This document shows, in pieces, positions 35,334 to 43,777 of a DNA stretch of 64,000 nt. Position numbers and translations under genes: made by a program. The DNA is from Rhizobium herbae (GTDB taxonomy: Bacteria; Pseudomonadota; Alphaproteobacteria; Rhizobiales; Rhizobiaceae): contig NZ_JAGGJV010000005.1 of NCBI RefSeq assembly GCF_017873135.1, forward strand, positions 310,001-374,000. Direction: 5' to 3'. Every line of letters starts with the position of its first letter. Positions within the stretch are counted from its first letter, which is position 1. The notes below the pieces were generated by a model. That model searched no databases. It saw only the letters and a program-made list of their open reading frames with translations, and was not told the origin of the DNA.

Positions 35334-35444
35334 GGCTCACCTCGTGATTCCGTTGCCTTCCGGGTGAAAATATCAGCGAGGACGGGGGCGGGGGAAGAGG
35401 GTTTTTGTCGGAGAGTACCCCGATTACGCCGGCAACGGTGTTGA

Positions 35445-35474
35445 GTTATAATGTTTTCGCAAAATAATTATAAC
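35445..35474. repeat. Left 30-bp terminal inverted repeat flanking the nucleotidyltransferase gene
   Basis: Begins GTTATAAT, ends ATTATAAC, with a TTTTCGC core. It matches the reverse complement of the right repeat at 36662-36691 at 27 of 30 positions, the first 16 being identical. It is itself an imperfect palindrome, so it could equally be a dimer-binding operator. It ends 12 bases before the gene's ATG. Confidence 0.75.
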
Positions 35475-35486
35475 GCGGAGACGGCC

Positions 35487-36653
35487 ATGAAGGAGATCGA
35501 TCTTGCCTATCGGACCCTGTTTGCCGAACTTGGGCAGAGATCGCTGGACGGGACTTTTGCTGCCGATTTTCCGCTGGAGGGGCGGTTTGTCACCGTTCCT
35601 GTTAAGGGTAAGGAATACTGGTACTTCGATATGCCGACGGGCGGCGGCGACAAGCGGTCGTATGTCGGTCCGAAAAGCGACGCGGAAATCACCGGGCGGG
35701 TATCGGCTTTCGGCCATGTGAAGAATGACCTCAAATCGAGGCGCAAGCTCGTTTCAACCCTGGTCCGCGAGGCCGGAATGAGCGCACCCGAACGATTTAC
35801 CGGAGACGTGGTGGAGGCGCTGGCAAACGCGGGCCTGTTCAGGTTGAGGTCCGTACTTGTGGGAACCGTGGCCTTTCAGACCTATTCCGGGCTCCTGGGT
35901 GTCCGGCTTCCATCGTCCGCCATGCAGACCGGCGATGCCGACTTCGCGCAATTCCATTCGATCTCTGCTGCGGTTGGCGACAGCATCCCTCCCATTCTGG
36001 ACGTCCTGCAAAAGCTTGACGACACGTTTCGGCAGGTTCCTCATATCAACCACAGTCAAAAAGCCACCCAGTTCATCAATGCCGGTCGCTACAAGGTTGA
36101 ATTCCTGACACCGAACACCGGAAGCGACGACAATCAGGACAAGCCGGTGGACATGCCGGCCCCTGGCGGCGCATCGGCAGAACCGCTTCGTTTCCTGGAC
36201 TATCTGATTTACGAACCTGTGCGGACCGTCATGCTTTGGAAAAGCGGTATTTCCGTCAATGTGCCAGCGCCAGAGCGCTACGCCACCCACAAGCTGATCG
36301 TGGCATCGCGGCGCCGGAACGACGACAACGGCATACTGAAGCGGGACAAGGATGTCAGGCAGGCGGCATTGTTGTTCGAGGCTCTCGGGCAGACCAGGCG
36401 TCATTCCGATCTGGCGGTCGCCTTTTCCGAAGCCTGGAACCGCGGGCAGGCATGGCAGGACGGGATCAGAAAGGGAGTTTCATTTCTCGCAGCCAAACAT
36501 CGCACGGACCTGATGTCCGTCCTGCGCGAGGGCATGCAGGAGATTGGCGAAAACCCGGATGACTACACCCTGTTCAAACTGCGCACTCCGGATCATCAAC
36601 CCGGAACGGTGGACGCATCCAACGGGAACCACAATGACCCCAGCCTCAAATGA
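35487..36653 (+). CDS. GSU2403-family nucleotidyltransferase-fold protein (NTP_transf_13-like)
   Basis: A 388-residue cytoplasmic protein. The N-terminal part (RTLFAELGQRSLDG, KGKEYWYFDMP) is followed by a nucleotidyltransferase core (LVGTVAFQTYSGLLG, then TGDADFAQF with a DxD pair of the metal-binding type) and a helical C-terminal half (YATHKLIVASRR, KDVRQAALLFEALGQ). This matches the GSU2403-like family in the same superfamily as AbiEii/MenT-type toxins. The substrate is unknown. GGAGACGGCC precedes the ATG. The gene is enclosed by 30-bp inverted repeats 12 bases upstream and 8 bases downstream, with no partner gene inside, which suggests a compact mobile or self-regulated unit. Confidence 0.75.
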   Translation: MKEIDLAYRTLFAELGQRSLDGTFAADFPLEGRFVTVPVKGKEYWYFDMPTGGGDKRSYVGPKSDAEITGRVSAFGHVKNDLKSRRKLVSTLVREAGMSAPERFTGDVVEALANAGLFRLRSVLVGTVAFQTYSGLLGVRLPSSAMQTGDADFAQFHSISAAVGDSIPPILDVLQKLDDTFRQVPHINHSQKATQFINAGRYKVEFLTPNTGSDDNQDKPVDMPAPGGASAEPLRFLDYLIYEPVRTVMLWKSGISVNVPAPERYATHKLIVASRRRNDDNGILKRDKDVRQAALLFEALGQTRRHSDLAVAFSEAWNRGQAWQDGIRKGVSFLAAKHRTDLMSVLREGMQEIGENPDDYTLFKLRTPDHQPGTVDASNGNHNDPSLK

Positions 36654-36661
36654 CGAACCGA

Positions 36662-36691
36662 GTTATACTTTTTTCGCGAAAACATTATAAC
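36662..36691. repeat. Right 30-bp terminal inverted repeat
   Basis: Begins GTTATACT and ends ATTATAAC with a TTTTCGCGAAAA palindrome in the centre. It starts 8 bases after the nucleotidyltransferase stop and is the inverted partner of 35445-35474. It could double as a terminator hairpin. Confidence 0.75.
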
Positions 36692-36727
36692 TGCCCGGTT
36701 GCTTGTGCTCCGACAACACGGGAAGCG

Positions 36728-36934
36728 TCATTTCTTCTTTTTGGTGGCAGCCTTTTTGACCGGCTCTTCCATGACAGCCTCCTGGCCGAGCCGCAATGCC
36801 TTCAGCATGGCGGTCTTCTTGTTTCGCGCCACCAGTTCCGCATTGATGATGCCGAGCGCGACTGCGGAGGTTTCGTCCTGGCTGCGTCGCACCGTGACTT
36901 TGGCCGGAGCCTTGACGTCGTTATTATCAACCAA
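36728..36934 (-). CDS. Small Lys-rich hypothetical protein, TTG start
   Basis: A 68-residue protein with a basic tail (EEPVKKAATKKKK) after an amphipathic middle (LGIINAELVARNKKTAMLKA). The only available start is a TTG with a weak GCGAG about 9 bases before it. Nothing in it matches a family I recognise. It may be a small nucleic-acid-binding protein or may not be translated. It faces the nucleotidyltransferase unit, 36 bases beyond the right repeat. Confidence 0.4.
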   Translation of the reverse strand: MVDNNDVKAPAKVTVRRSQDETSAVALGIINAELVARNKKTAMLKALRLGQEAVMEEPVKKAATKKKK

Positions 36935-37055
36935 TGGATGAACTCGCTTTGTCGTAGTGTTGAGGGTGGAACGGGAGATTTCTCTCCCGTCGACGTCAGA
37001 GCATCGTACGCTCAGTTTGAGCCAACAGAATGCATCTTGTTGAGCGGATGATGCT

Positions 37056-37223
37056 CTAAAAGACCGCGAGATATTTCAGCAGCGAAACAACGCCGATGAT
37101 GATCACGATGATCCGGACGATCTGCTTGGCGCGAGCGTCGATCGGCAGCCTGGCAACAAGATAGAGAACAAGCACGATGACGAGAAACGTGATCAGAATG
37201 CTGATCAGCATGGATGATGCCAT
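37056..37223 (-). CDS. Small membrane protein, Thivi_2564-like
   Basis: A 55-residue protein, MASSMLISILITFLVIVLVL and then YLVARLPIDARAKQIVRIIV, ending SLLKYLAVF. Two hydrophobic helices flank a short PIDARAKQ turn, the pattern of the widespread two-helix Thivi_2564-family membrane proteins. GGAGTGG lies just upstream of the ATG. Its function is unknown. Confidence 0.75.
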   Translation of the reverse strand: MASSMLISILITFLVIVLVLYLVARLPIDARAKQIVRIIVIIIGVVSLLKYLAVF

Positions 37224-37380
37224 TTATTCCACTCCATAAGCAACGACGCGTTGTCGCGACAATGGCTGAAATAGGGCACTCAGGCTGAATTGGAAGCGGC
37301 GCAGGGCGGAATAGTCGCCGCGACCATGATGCAGGTAGCGGCTCGGTCGTCGGCGGCAAGCAGTGCGGCGCCACGAGATG

Positions 37381-38421
37381 CTAGAACCGCGTGATCACGC
37401 TGATCCCCAGGTCCTGCGCCGTATCCATCGTCATCAGCGCCGGCACCGCTTCCTCCAGGCTGATATGCCGGCCGATGAGTTTTTGTGGGTTGAGTTTGCC
37501 GGTTTGAAGCATCGCCATCATCCCCTGGTAGCGCCAGGCCTGCATGCCGTGACTGCCGTAGATTTCCAGCTCGTGGCCGATCACCTGGCTCATCGGGATC
37601 TGCGGGCTGGCATGCTCGCCGAGCATCAGGCCGACCTGTACATGGCGGCCGCGGCGGCGGAGATTCTTGATCGAGTTGAAACAGGTGACGGGCGAGCCGA
37701 GCGCGTCGATCGACACATGCGCGCCGCCCTTGGTAATCTCGCGCACGGCCTCGGCGACATCGCCGGTGACGCTGCCGTCGATGGTGGCGACGGCGCCGAT
37801 CTCGCGGGCAAAGGAGAGCTTCGTCTCGGAAATATCGATGGCGATGACATTGGCGCCAAGCGCCGTGGCGATCATGATCGCCGACAGGCCGACGCCGCCG
37901 CAGCCGTGCACCGCCACCCATTCGCCGCCGCGCACCCGCCCCTGGTCGACGATGGCGCGGAACGACGTGGCGAACCGGCAGCCGAGGCTGGCGGCGGTGG
38001 CATAGTCGAGATTATCAGGCAGATGCACGAGGTTCTGGTCGGCGAAATCGATGGCGACATATTCGGCAAACGAGCCCCAATGGGTAAAGCCCGGCTGGAA
38101 CTGGTTGGCGCAGACCTGTTGATTGCCGGAATGGCATTCGCCGCAGCGGCCGCAGCCCGACACGAAGGGCACGGTCACCCGGTCGCCGACCTTGTAGCGC
38201 AGCACGCCTTTGCCGGCGGCGGCAACGGTGCCGGCCAGTTCGTGGCCGGGCACGTGGGGCAGGGCGATATCCGGATCATGGCCCATCCAGCCGTGCCAGT
38301 CGCTGCGGCAGAGCCCGGTCGCCTCGACCTTGATGACGACGCCGTCGTCGCTCGGTGTCGGATCGGGCAGGACCCGGATATCGGGCGTCTTGCCGAAGGC
38401 GTCGTAATACATGGCTTTCAT
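37381..38421 (-). CDS. Zinc-dependent alcohol dehydrogenase family protein
   Basis: A 346-residue medium-chain dehydrogenase. The catalytic zinc site ([24 protein letters not shown]) and the structural zinc cysteines ([15 protein letters not shown]) are complete. The Rossmann motif is [15 protein letters not shown], with D in AIDISETKL favouring NAD. Its substrate is unassigned. It is divergent from the branched-chain aminotransferase-like gene. Confidence 0.92.
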   Translation of the reverse strand: MKAMYYDAFGKTPDIRVLPDPTPSDDGVVIKVEATGLCRSDWHGWMGHDPDIALPHVPGHELAGTVAAAGKGVLRYKVGDRVTVPFVSGCGRCGECHSGNQQVCANQFQPGFTHWGSFAEYVAIDFADQNLVHLPDNLDYATAASLGCRFATSFRAIVDQGRVRGGEWVAVHGCGGVGLSAIMIATALGANVIAIDISETKLSFAREIGAVATIDGSVTGDVAEAVREITKGGAHVSIDALGSPVTCFNSIKNLRRRGRHVQVGLMLGEHASPQIPMSQVIGHELEIYGSHGMQAWRYQGMMAMLQTGKLNPQKLIGRHISLEEAVPALMTMDTAQDLGISVITRF

Positions 38422-38575
38422 CGGATGGGTCCTTGTGCTTCGGCCGGCAGACTATGCGAGCAGTCCTTTGCGATCCAGATTGGACGGCATGACTTTTTTT
38501 GATGTACCTATTTACCCCAATTCTCGATTTTCGGGTTATGCCGGATATGAGAAACACAAAAAACAGGAGACCGTC

Positions 38576-39463
38576 ATGGCCGTCGAGACTTCCCCGCGCA
38601 GCACCACCTGGACCTATGTCGATGGCGAGTGGCTTTCCGGCAACCCGCCGCTGATCGGCCCGACATCGCATGCCATGTGGCTGGGCTCGACGGTGTTCGA
38701 CGGCGCCCGCTGGTTCGACGGCATCGCGCCCGACCTCGACCTGCATTGCCAGCGCGTCAACCGCTCGGCGCTGGCGCTGGGCCTGAAGCCGGTGGTGGCG
38801 GCCGAGGACATCGAAGGTCTCGCCTGGGAAGGCGTGAAGAAATTCGACGGCCAGACGGCGATCTATATCAAGCCGATGTATTGGGGCGAACACGGCATGC
38901 CCGGCAGTGTCGTCGCCGTCGATCCGGATTCGACCCGGTTTGCGCTCTGCCTGTTCGAAGCGCCGATGGGCGAAGGCCCGGGCGGACAGTCGCTCACCGT
39001 CTCGCCCTTCCGCCGCCCGACGATCGAATGCATGCCGACCGACGCCAAGGCCGGCTGCCTCTATCCCAACAACGGCCGCATCCTGATCGAGGCCCGCAAC
39101 CGCGGCTTCTCGAACGCACTGGTGCGCGACATGCTCGGCAATATCGCCGAGACCGGCTCGTCCAACGTCTTCATGGTCAAGGACGGCGTCGTCTTCACCC
39201 CCGCCGCCAACCGCACCTTCCTTGCCGGCATCACCCGCACCCGCGTTATCGGCCTTTTGCGCGACGCCGGCTTCGACGTGGTCGAAACGACGCTGACGCT
39301 GTCCGATTTCGAAGCCGCCGACGAGATCTTCACCTCCGGCAACTATTCCAAGGTCGTCCCCGTCACCAAGCTCGAAGACCGCGACCTGCAGCCGGGCCCA
39401 ATCGCTGCCAAGGCGAAGGATCTGTACATGGACTGGGCGCATTCGACGGCGTCGGATTTGTGA
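38576..39463 (+). CDS. Branched-chain amino acid aminotransferase (class IV PLP)
   Basis: A 295-residue fold-type IV aminotransferase. The PLP-binding features are present: the catalytic Lys in MPTDAKAGCLYPN, the Glu in NIAETGSSNVF, and the phosphate cup in FLAGITRTRVI. The N-terminus (WTYVDGEWLSGNPPLIGP) is shared with the D-amino-acid/BCAT-like group used for Leu, Ile and Val synthesis. Bacteria often hold more than one such gene, so the exact substrate is not certain. The ATG follows CAGGAGACCGTC. Confidence 0.88.
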   Translation: MAVETSPRSTTWTYVDGEWLSGNPPLIGPTSHAMWLGSTVFDGARWFDGIAPDLDLHCQRVNRSALALGLKPVVAAEDIEGLAWEGVKKFDGQTAIYIKPMYWGEHGMPGSVVAVDPDSTRFALCLFEAPMGEGPGGQSLTVSPFRRPTIECMPTDAKAGCLYPNNGRILIEARNRGFSNALVRDMLGNIAETGSSNVFMVKDGVVFTPAANRTFLAGITRTRVIGLLRDAGFDVVETTLTLSDFEAADEIFTSGNYSKVVPVTKLEDRDLQPGPIAAKAKDLYMDWAHSTASDL

Positions 39464-39562
39464 GGGGGCGGGCGCCGAGCGCTGTCACCCAACAGTGAAA
39501 GCGCTGGTGTGCCTGTCTTCAAATTCCATATTGGTTTCAGCCTGGAGTTTCGCGGGGTGCCG

Positions 39563-39859
39563 ATGCGTAGAAACAGTATGCTTTATTTTTCTTCGGCGGC
39601 AGCGTTGGCAGCTTTTCCAATTGTCGGGGTTTTCACGACGTCATACAGCGAGCCCTCTCTCGCTTTGATGGCTACGGTTGGGTTTGCAGTTTTAACCTTT
39701 CCCCTGGGCATTCTTGCTTGGGCAATTGGATTTCCTCTTGTCTACTATGGAATCGCAACTCCAGCCGAAATGGTTTTCGTTATGACTCCCTTCTACGCGG
39801 TATTGGGATACATCCAGTGGGCGCGGATTTTGCCCGCTTACTATCGCAGGCAACGCTAG
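39563..39859 (+). CDS. Small hypothetical membrane protein near immunity-like genes
   Basis: A 98-residue protein with about three hydrophobic helices (LYFSSAAALAAFPIVGVFTT, LALMATVGFAVLTFPLGILAWAIGF, MVFVMTPFYAVLGYI). I recognise no family. It is followed within 29 bases by two immunity-like genes on the same strand, so it may be part of that small cluster. Base use is less GC-rich than in the genes on either side. Confidence 0.55.
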   Translation: MRRNSMLYFSSAAALAAFPIVGVFTTSYSEPSLALMATVGFAVLTFPLGILAWAIGFPLVYYGIATPAEMVFVMTPFYAVLGYIQWARILPAYYRRQR

Positions 39860-39887
39860 TTCAAACGGTGCATCACATGCACAGAAA

Positions 39888-40238
39888 ATGCAGCGACGAA
39901 AGCGAACTGTTGTGCATCCAGACCTTCAAAATCTTCTCAACGCTCTGCGTGAACTGGAGAATTTTCTGGATCACCAAGGTGAACCGTTCTGGGCGACGAA
40001 CGTTCGACGCTGTGCCGATCGGATTGAAAAATCAGACGCTTACGGGCTCCAGCATTACATCAATCTCTTCGGTGGCATGGGATCGTTGAATGATCTTGTT
40101 CTATATCGCGATGGCTCATGGCTCACGAAAGAGAACGATCGGTTGGCGGCTTTGCGGTCGAAAACCTGGGCGCTTGCCAGTCAGTTGAAACGTGAAGTCG
40201 ATACGTGTCACGTCAGCAGTGAGGCCAAGCCGTCATGA
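39888..40238 (+). CDS. DUF6966-like, possible immunity protein
   Basis: A 116-residue soluble protein. The pattern LRELENFLDHQGEPFWATNV then YGLQHYINLFGGMGSLNDLV matches small single-domain proteins (DUF6966-like) that often sit in polymorphic-toxin immunity arrays. The identification is by memory of the conserved GGMGSLND segment. Its stop overlaps the start of the Imm33-like gene by 4 bases (ATGA), so the two are coupled. No toxin gene is nearby. Confidence 0.6.
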   Translation: MQRRKRTVVHPDLQNLLNALRELENFLDHQGEPFWATNVRRCADRIEKSDAYGLQHYINLFGGMGSLNDLVLYRDGSWLTKENDRLAALRSKTWALASQLKREVDTCHVSSEAKPS

Positions 40239-40588
40239 GCGCCAACCTATTTGACATTGAGCAAAAGCGGGTCTGCAACAGATTTGGAGCGGCGTTCTCT
40301 CCGCCGCCGGACGACAGCATGCTGGGCATCTCGCTCAACGTAAAGTCGTCGATCATCCCGATCAACGGGTTGCGGCATCCACCGGCGCTTCAAACAAACG
40401 GCTGGTACATATGGGGTGGAGAAATATTTCCCGATGACGATGGGTTCAGTGCGCTTCACTATTCCCACATCGCCACTTGGAATCCGATGATCGTCAAATT
40501 CCTGTCGCTGCCGCCGGGGTGGAGATTCCTGACGGATGGCGCCTATGAGGACGTCTGGTTCGATGAAGCGCTTCTGGATATTGCTTGA
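40235..40588 (+). CDS. Imm33/DUF2185-like immunity protein
   Basis: A 117-residue protein. INGLRHPPALQTNGWYIWGG and the ending PPGWRFLTDGAYEDVWFDEA are the hallmarks of the DUF2185/Imm33 family, which protects against polymorphic toxins in other systems. It is translationally coupled to the preceding gene. No cognate toxin, secretion gene or transposase is in the window, so it looks like an orphan immunity gene kept against neighbours' toxins. Confidence 0.75.
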   Translation: MSANLFDIEQKRVCNRFGAAFSPPPDDSMLGISLNVKSSIIPINGLRHPPALQTNGWYIWGGEIFPDDDGFSALHYSHIATWNPMIVKFLSLPPGWRFLTDGAYEDVWFDEALLDIA

Positions 40589-40731
40589 GGTTCCGCAACC
40601 AAACGCAAAAACCGCGACCTGCATCGCCGGCGGCTCTTCCTGAACACCTATTTCAGCATCGTGCCGCAGCAAACGCTTGTCCTCTCGTGGCGCATCATGG
40701 CATGAGGATGCCTTTCTCCGGAGACTGGCAC

Positions 40732-41820
40732 ATGACCGAGAACAGAAGCATGATGGTCAGACGACCATGGAACGTGTTGGCGTTTGTTGCCTTCCTTTTC
40801 CTGGCGGCACCGGCACAGGCGACGCCCGTGCTCGTCGTCGATGCCGACAGTCGCCAGGTGCTCTACCAGGAGGATGCCGGGGCCCCATGGTATCCGGCCT
40901 CGACAACCAAGCTGATGACGGCGTTCGTGGTGTTTGAAGCCCTGCGCTCGGGCGAGGTGAGCCTGACGACCCCCGTCACCATGACCCGAAACGCGACGAA
41001 ACAGGCCTTTCTCGAATCCGGCCTCACCTTCGGGCGGACGATGACGCTCGATGATGCGCTTTTTGCCATGATCGCCGCATCGGCCAATGACGTCGCTGTT
41101 GCTCTCGCGGAAGCGGTGGCTCCCGACGAAACGGCGTTTGTCCGGAAAATGAACGAAGCGGCAGCCCGCCTTGGGATGACGGGCACCCATTTTTCCAATG
41201 CAAACGGCCTGTTTGACCGGAACAACTATACGACCGCGCGGGATCTGGCGATCCTTGGACTGGCAGTGGACCGGATGTTTCCGGAGTATCGCCGCTTCTT
41301 CCTGGCCTCGGCGGTGACGATCGACGGCAAGGAGATCAAGTCCAACAATCTGCTTTTGACCCGCTTTTCCGGCACGATCGGGATGAAGACCGGTTTCCTC
41401 TGCGCCTCCGGGCGCAACTTCGTCGGGCTGGCCACACGAAATGGCAGACGCGTGATGGTGGTCATTCTGGGCGCGACGACGGAGCGGGAACGCAATGAAC
41501 GATCGGCGCAATATCTGACCCAGGCCTTCGACGGCCGCCTGTCTTCCAATTCGGGTCTTGTCGACAATCTGCAAAACCGGACCGATGTCGCGCCGCAGGA
41601 TATGCGCATTCGCCTCTGCACCGGCGAGAGCGTTGCCTACGAGGCCAGCCGCAACGCACTTTATCCGATGGGGCTACCGGGCAATAAGAGCTATTTGGAG
41701 GACCAGATCCAAGGGCAGGTCCACGCGATCACCACCTGGGCGAACGAAAACGTGACGGACGTACCCGTACCGGCTCGACGTCCTTCCTTGCCACAGCAAC
41801 AAACCGGCTCTGCTGGCTGA
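40732..41820 (+). CDS. D-alanyl-D-alanine carboxypeptidase (DacA/DacC-like)
   Basis: A 362-residue penicillin-binding protein of low molecular mass. A signal peptide (NVLAFVAFLFLAAPAQAT) leads to the S11 peptidase domain with the three active-site motifs: STTKL (SxxK), SAN in IAASANDVAV, and KTG in GMKTGFLC. It trims the terminal D-Ala from peptidoglycan pentapeptides in the periplasm. The C-terminal third is the weakly conserved region often needed for membrane association. The start at 40732 follows CCGGAGACTGGCAC. Confidence 0.92.
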   Translation: MTENRSMMVRRPWNVLAFVAFLFLAAPAQATPVLVVDADSRQVLYQEDAGAPWYPASTTKLMTAFVVFEALRSGEVSLTTPVTMTRNATKQAFLESGLTFGRTMTLDDALFAMIAASANDVAVALAEAVAPDETAFVRKMNEAAARLGMTGTHFSNANGLFDRNNYTTARDLAILGLAVDRMFPEYRRFFLASAVTIDGKEIKSNNLLLTRFSGTIGMKTGFLCASGRNFVGLATRNGRRVMVVILGATTERERNERSAQYLTQAFDGRLSSNSGLVDNLQNRTDVAPQDMRIRLCTGESVAYEASRNALYPMGLPGNKSYLEDQIQGQVHAITTWANENVTDVPVPARRPSLPQQQTGSAG

Positions 41821-41978
41821 GGCGGATGCGCCGATTTGGCGCCAATGAGTATCGGCTTTTGCCGAAGAGTTCCGCGGCCTCTACCCAACACACAAAAACA
41901 CGGGTTGAGCTGTCCTCCCGCAACGGCTATCTGATGCCAACCCCAAGCCATCCCTCCGCACACAAGGCGTATCCCGGC

Positions 41979-42926
41979 ATGACCCCAGAATTCCTCGTCA
42001 CCCATTCCGGTGGCTTCCATGCCGATGAACTGTTGTCCAGCGTCATCCTCACCCGGCTTTTCCCGCAGGCGCGCATCATCCGCAGCCGGGCGCCGGAATG
42101 GATTTCGCCCGGCGCGGACCGGATCATCTACGATGTCGGCGGCCTGTATGACGCTGACGCTCAGATATTCGATCACCACCAGCGCGGCGCCCCGATGCGC
42201 GAGGACGGACAGCCCTACAGTTCGTTCGGATTGATCTGGAAGCACTATGGCCGCGATTATCTCGTGGCTTCCGGTATTCCCCAGGCGCATGTCGAGACCG
42301 TCCACGCCTCCTTCGATGCCGGCTTCGTGCTGCCGGTCGATCTGGTCGACAATGGTGCGCTCAGCCCGTCGGTTGCCGGGCTTTTGGGCGGGCTCACCTT
42401 GCCGGTTCTGCTGGAAACCCTGAAACCTGTTTTCGACGAGACCGACCCCGAAGCCGACGATCGCGCCTTCCACAACGCCCTGGCCATTGCCCGCAGTTTC
42501 GTCGAGGCAAGGATTGAGAAAAGTGCCGCAAAGTTGCGAGCCGAGGCACTTGTTCATCAGGCCATCGTCGATGCCGGGGAGGGGCGTATTCTGGAGCTGC
42601 CGATGGGCATGCCGTTCCGTCCTGCCATCGTCAAGGCGGGCGCCGATCATCTGCTGTTCGTCGTCCACCCGCGCGACAAGGACTGGTGCCTGACCACCAT
42701 CCGCCGCGCCGACGAGGGCTTTGAGGTCCGCGCCGATCTGCCGGCCGCCTGGGCCGGTTTGACCAATGGCGATCTGGAGGCCGCCTGCGGCGTGGAAGGT
42801 GCAACCTTCTGCCACAACGGCCGCTTCGTCGCCGCGGCCAAAACCCGCGAGGCCGCGCTCGCCATGGCCGAACTGGCGGTGAAGGAAGCTGTTTCCACGG
42901 GTTTGGTACAAGCGGCGGCCGAGTAG
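41979..42926 (+). CDS. MYG1 family protein (DHH-like hydrolase)
   Basis: A 315-residue protein. VTHSGGFHADELLS at the start and DHHQRGAP later give the metal-binding His and Asp pattern of the MYG1/UPF0160 family, relatives of DHH phosphoesterases; eukaryotic MYG1 is a 3'-5' RNA exonuclease. The remainder (FDAGFVLPVDLVDNG, WCLTTIRR) also fits. I chose the ATG at 41979, where conservation would begin; 41934 is an alternative. It is convergent with the COG3904-like gene, 5 bases apart. Confidence 0.85.
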   Translation: MTPEFLVTHSGGFHADELLSSVILTRLFPQARIIRSRAPEWISPGADRIIYDVGGLYDADAQIFDHHQRGAPMREDGQPYSSFGLIWKHYGRDYLVASGIPQAHVETVHASFDAGFVLPVDLVDNGALSPSVAGLLGGLTLPVLLETLKPVFDETDPEADDRAFHNALAIARSFVEARIEKSAAKLRAEALVHQAIVDAGEGRILELPMGMPFRPAIVKAGADHLLFVVHPRDKDWCLTTIRRADEGFEVRADLPAAWAGLTNGDLEAACGVEGATFCHNGRFVAAAKTREAALAMAELAVKEAVSTGLVQAAAE

Positions 42927-42931
42927 GGAGC

Positions 42932-43777
42932 TTAGGGTCGAGGTACTTGGCGAACGCTTCCGCTATTTCGCCTTGACCACCGCACCCCATCCGTCACCAG
43001 CCCAAACCCCTTCATCTCCTCCGCCGTCAGATAATACAGCCTGTCCGGCGGCGTCTCCATTGCGTGCAGCCAGACGCCGGACTTGATGCCCATTTCTTCC
43101 AGATGGCGGCTGACATCGGCTGTCGTCTTTTGCGCGTCCGACATCGCCTGTTCCGGCGAGAGCTTTGCCGTCGAGCCGTTGAAGATCTGGTGGACGCCGA
43201 TGACGGCGCCTTGTTCGGCCTCGCGAACAACGCCGCCGGCCATGACGATCGGGCAGGAGGAGGCGCAGAGCGCGCCGCTGGCGACCCTGGTGCCGAGCTT
43301 CCTCTCGCGGATCAGCTTCGACATCGCCAGCGCATCGCCGACGGAGCCGCCGGGCGAGTTGAGAAGGACTGTCTTCACATATTCGCCGCGCGCCGCGATC
43401 TCCGCGGCGAAACGGCCGGCGGCACCCGGCTCGATCGAGCCTTCAGCGGACAGGATGCCGCCGGGCCGGAGCTCGAAGCGGATCGGCTGCTTCAGGATCT
43501 GCGGATCTGTGGTGATATCGGACGGGGCGTTCTGCGGCTCGCCTTCGGTCAGTGCCGGCGGCAGGATCGGCGCGGCTTCCGGCTGCATCGGGTCGAAGCC
43601 GGGGATAGCCCGGTTGGCGATACTGAGTTCGTTCCAGTCGATGATGATGAAGATCAGCGCCGTGACCAGCAGCCCATGAAAGAAGTGCCGCATCATCATG
43701 CCGTCGTCCATCGACAGCAGATAGGTTTTCAACCTTTGTCCGAAGCCGCCCAGCCTTTCCCGCGCCAGTTCCGTCAT
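42932..43777 (-). CDS. ClpP-fold predicted periplasmic protease (COG3904-like)
   Basis: A 281-residue protein with one N-terminal membrane helix (GLLVTALIFIIIDW) followed by a crotonase/ClpP-like domain. The key elements are TVLLNSPGGSVGDALAM (oxyanion-side strand and turn) and GALCASSCPIVMAGG, whose Ser is the likely nucleophile, with a His in IGVHQIF. The family is annotated as predicted periplasmic protein without known substrates. Its start overlaps the stop of the upstream coiled-coil membrane protein by 4 bases, so they are coupled. Confidence 0.75.
   Translation of the reverse strand: MTELARERLGGFGQRLKTYLLSMDDGMMMRHFFHGLLVTALIFIIIDWNELSIANRAIPGFDPMQPEAAPILPPALTEGEPQNAPSDITTDPQILKQPIRFELRPGGILSAEGSIEPGAAGRFAAEIAARGEYVKTVLLNSPGGSVGDALAMSKLIRERKLGTRVASGALCASSCPIVMAGGVVREAEQGAVIGVHQIFNGSTAKLSPEQAMSDAQKTTADVSRHLEEMGIKSGVWLHAMETPPDRLYYLTAEEMKGFGLVTDGVRWSRRNSGSVRQVPRP

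Noticed and set aside
35445-36691. The inverted repeats as chromosomal dif sites
   Set aside because: The 30-bp arrangement does not fit the 11-6-11 XerCD layout well by eye; a terminal-repeat or operator reading is safer.
37012-37374. A 120-codon minus-strand frame around the small Thivi_2564-like gene
   Set aside because: The real product is the 55-residue membrane protein in another frame with a good ribosome site; the longer frame has no such support.
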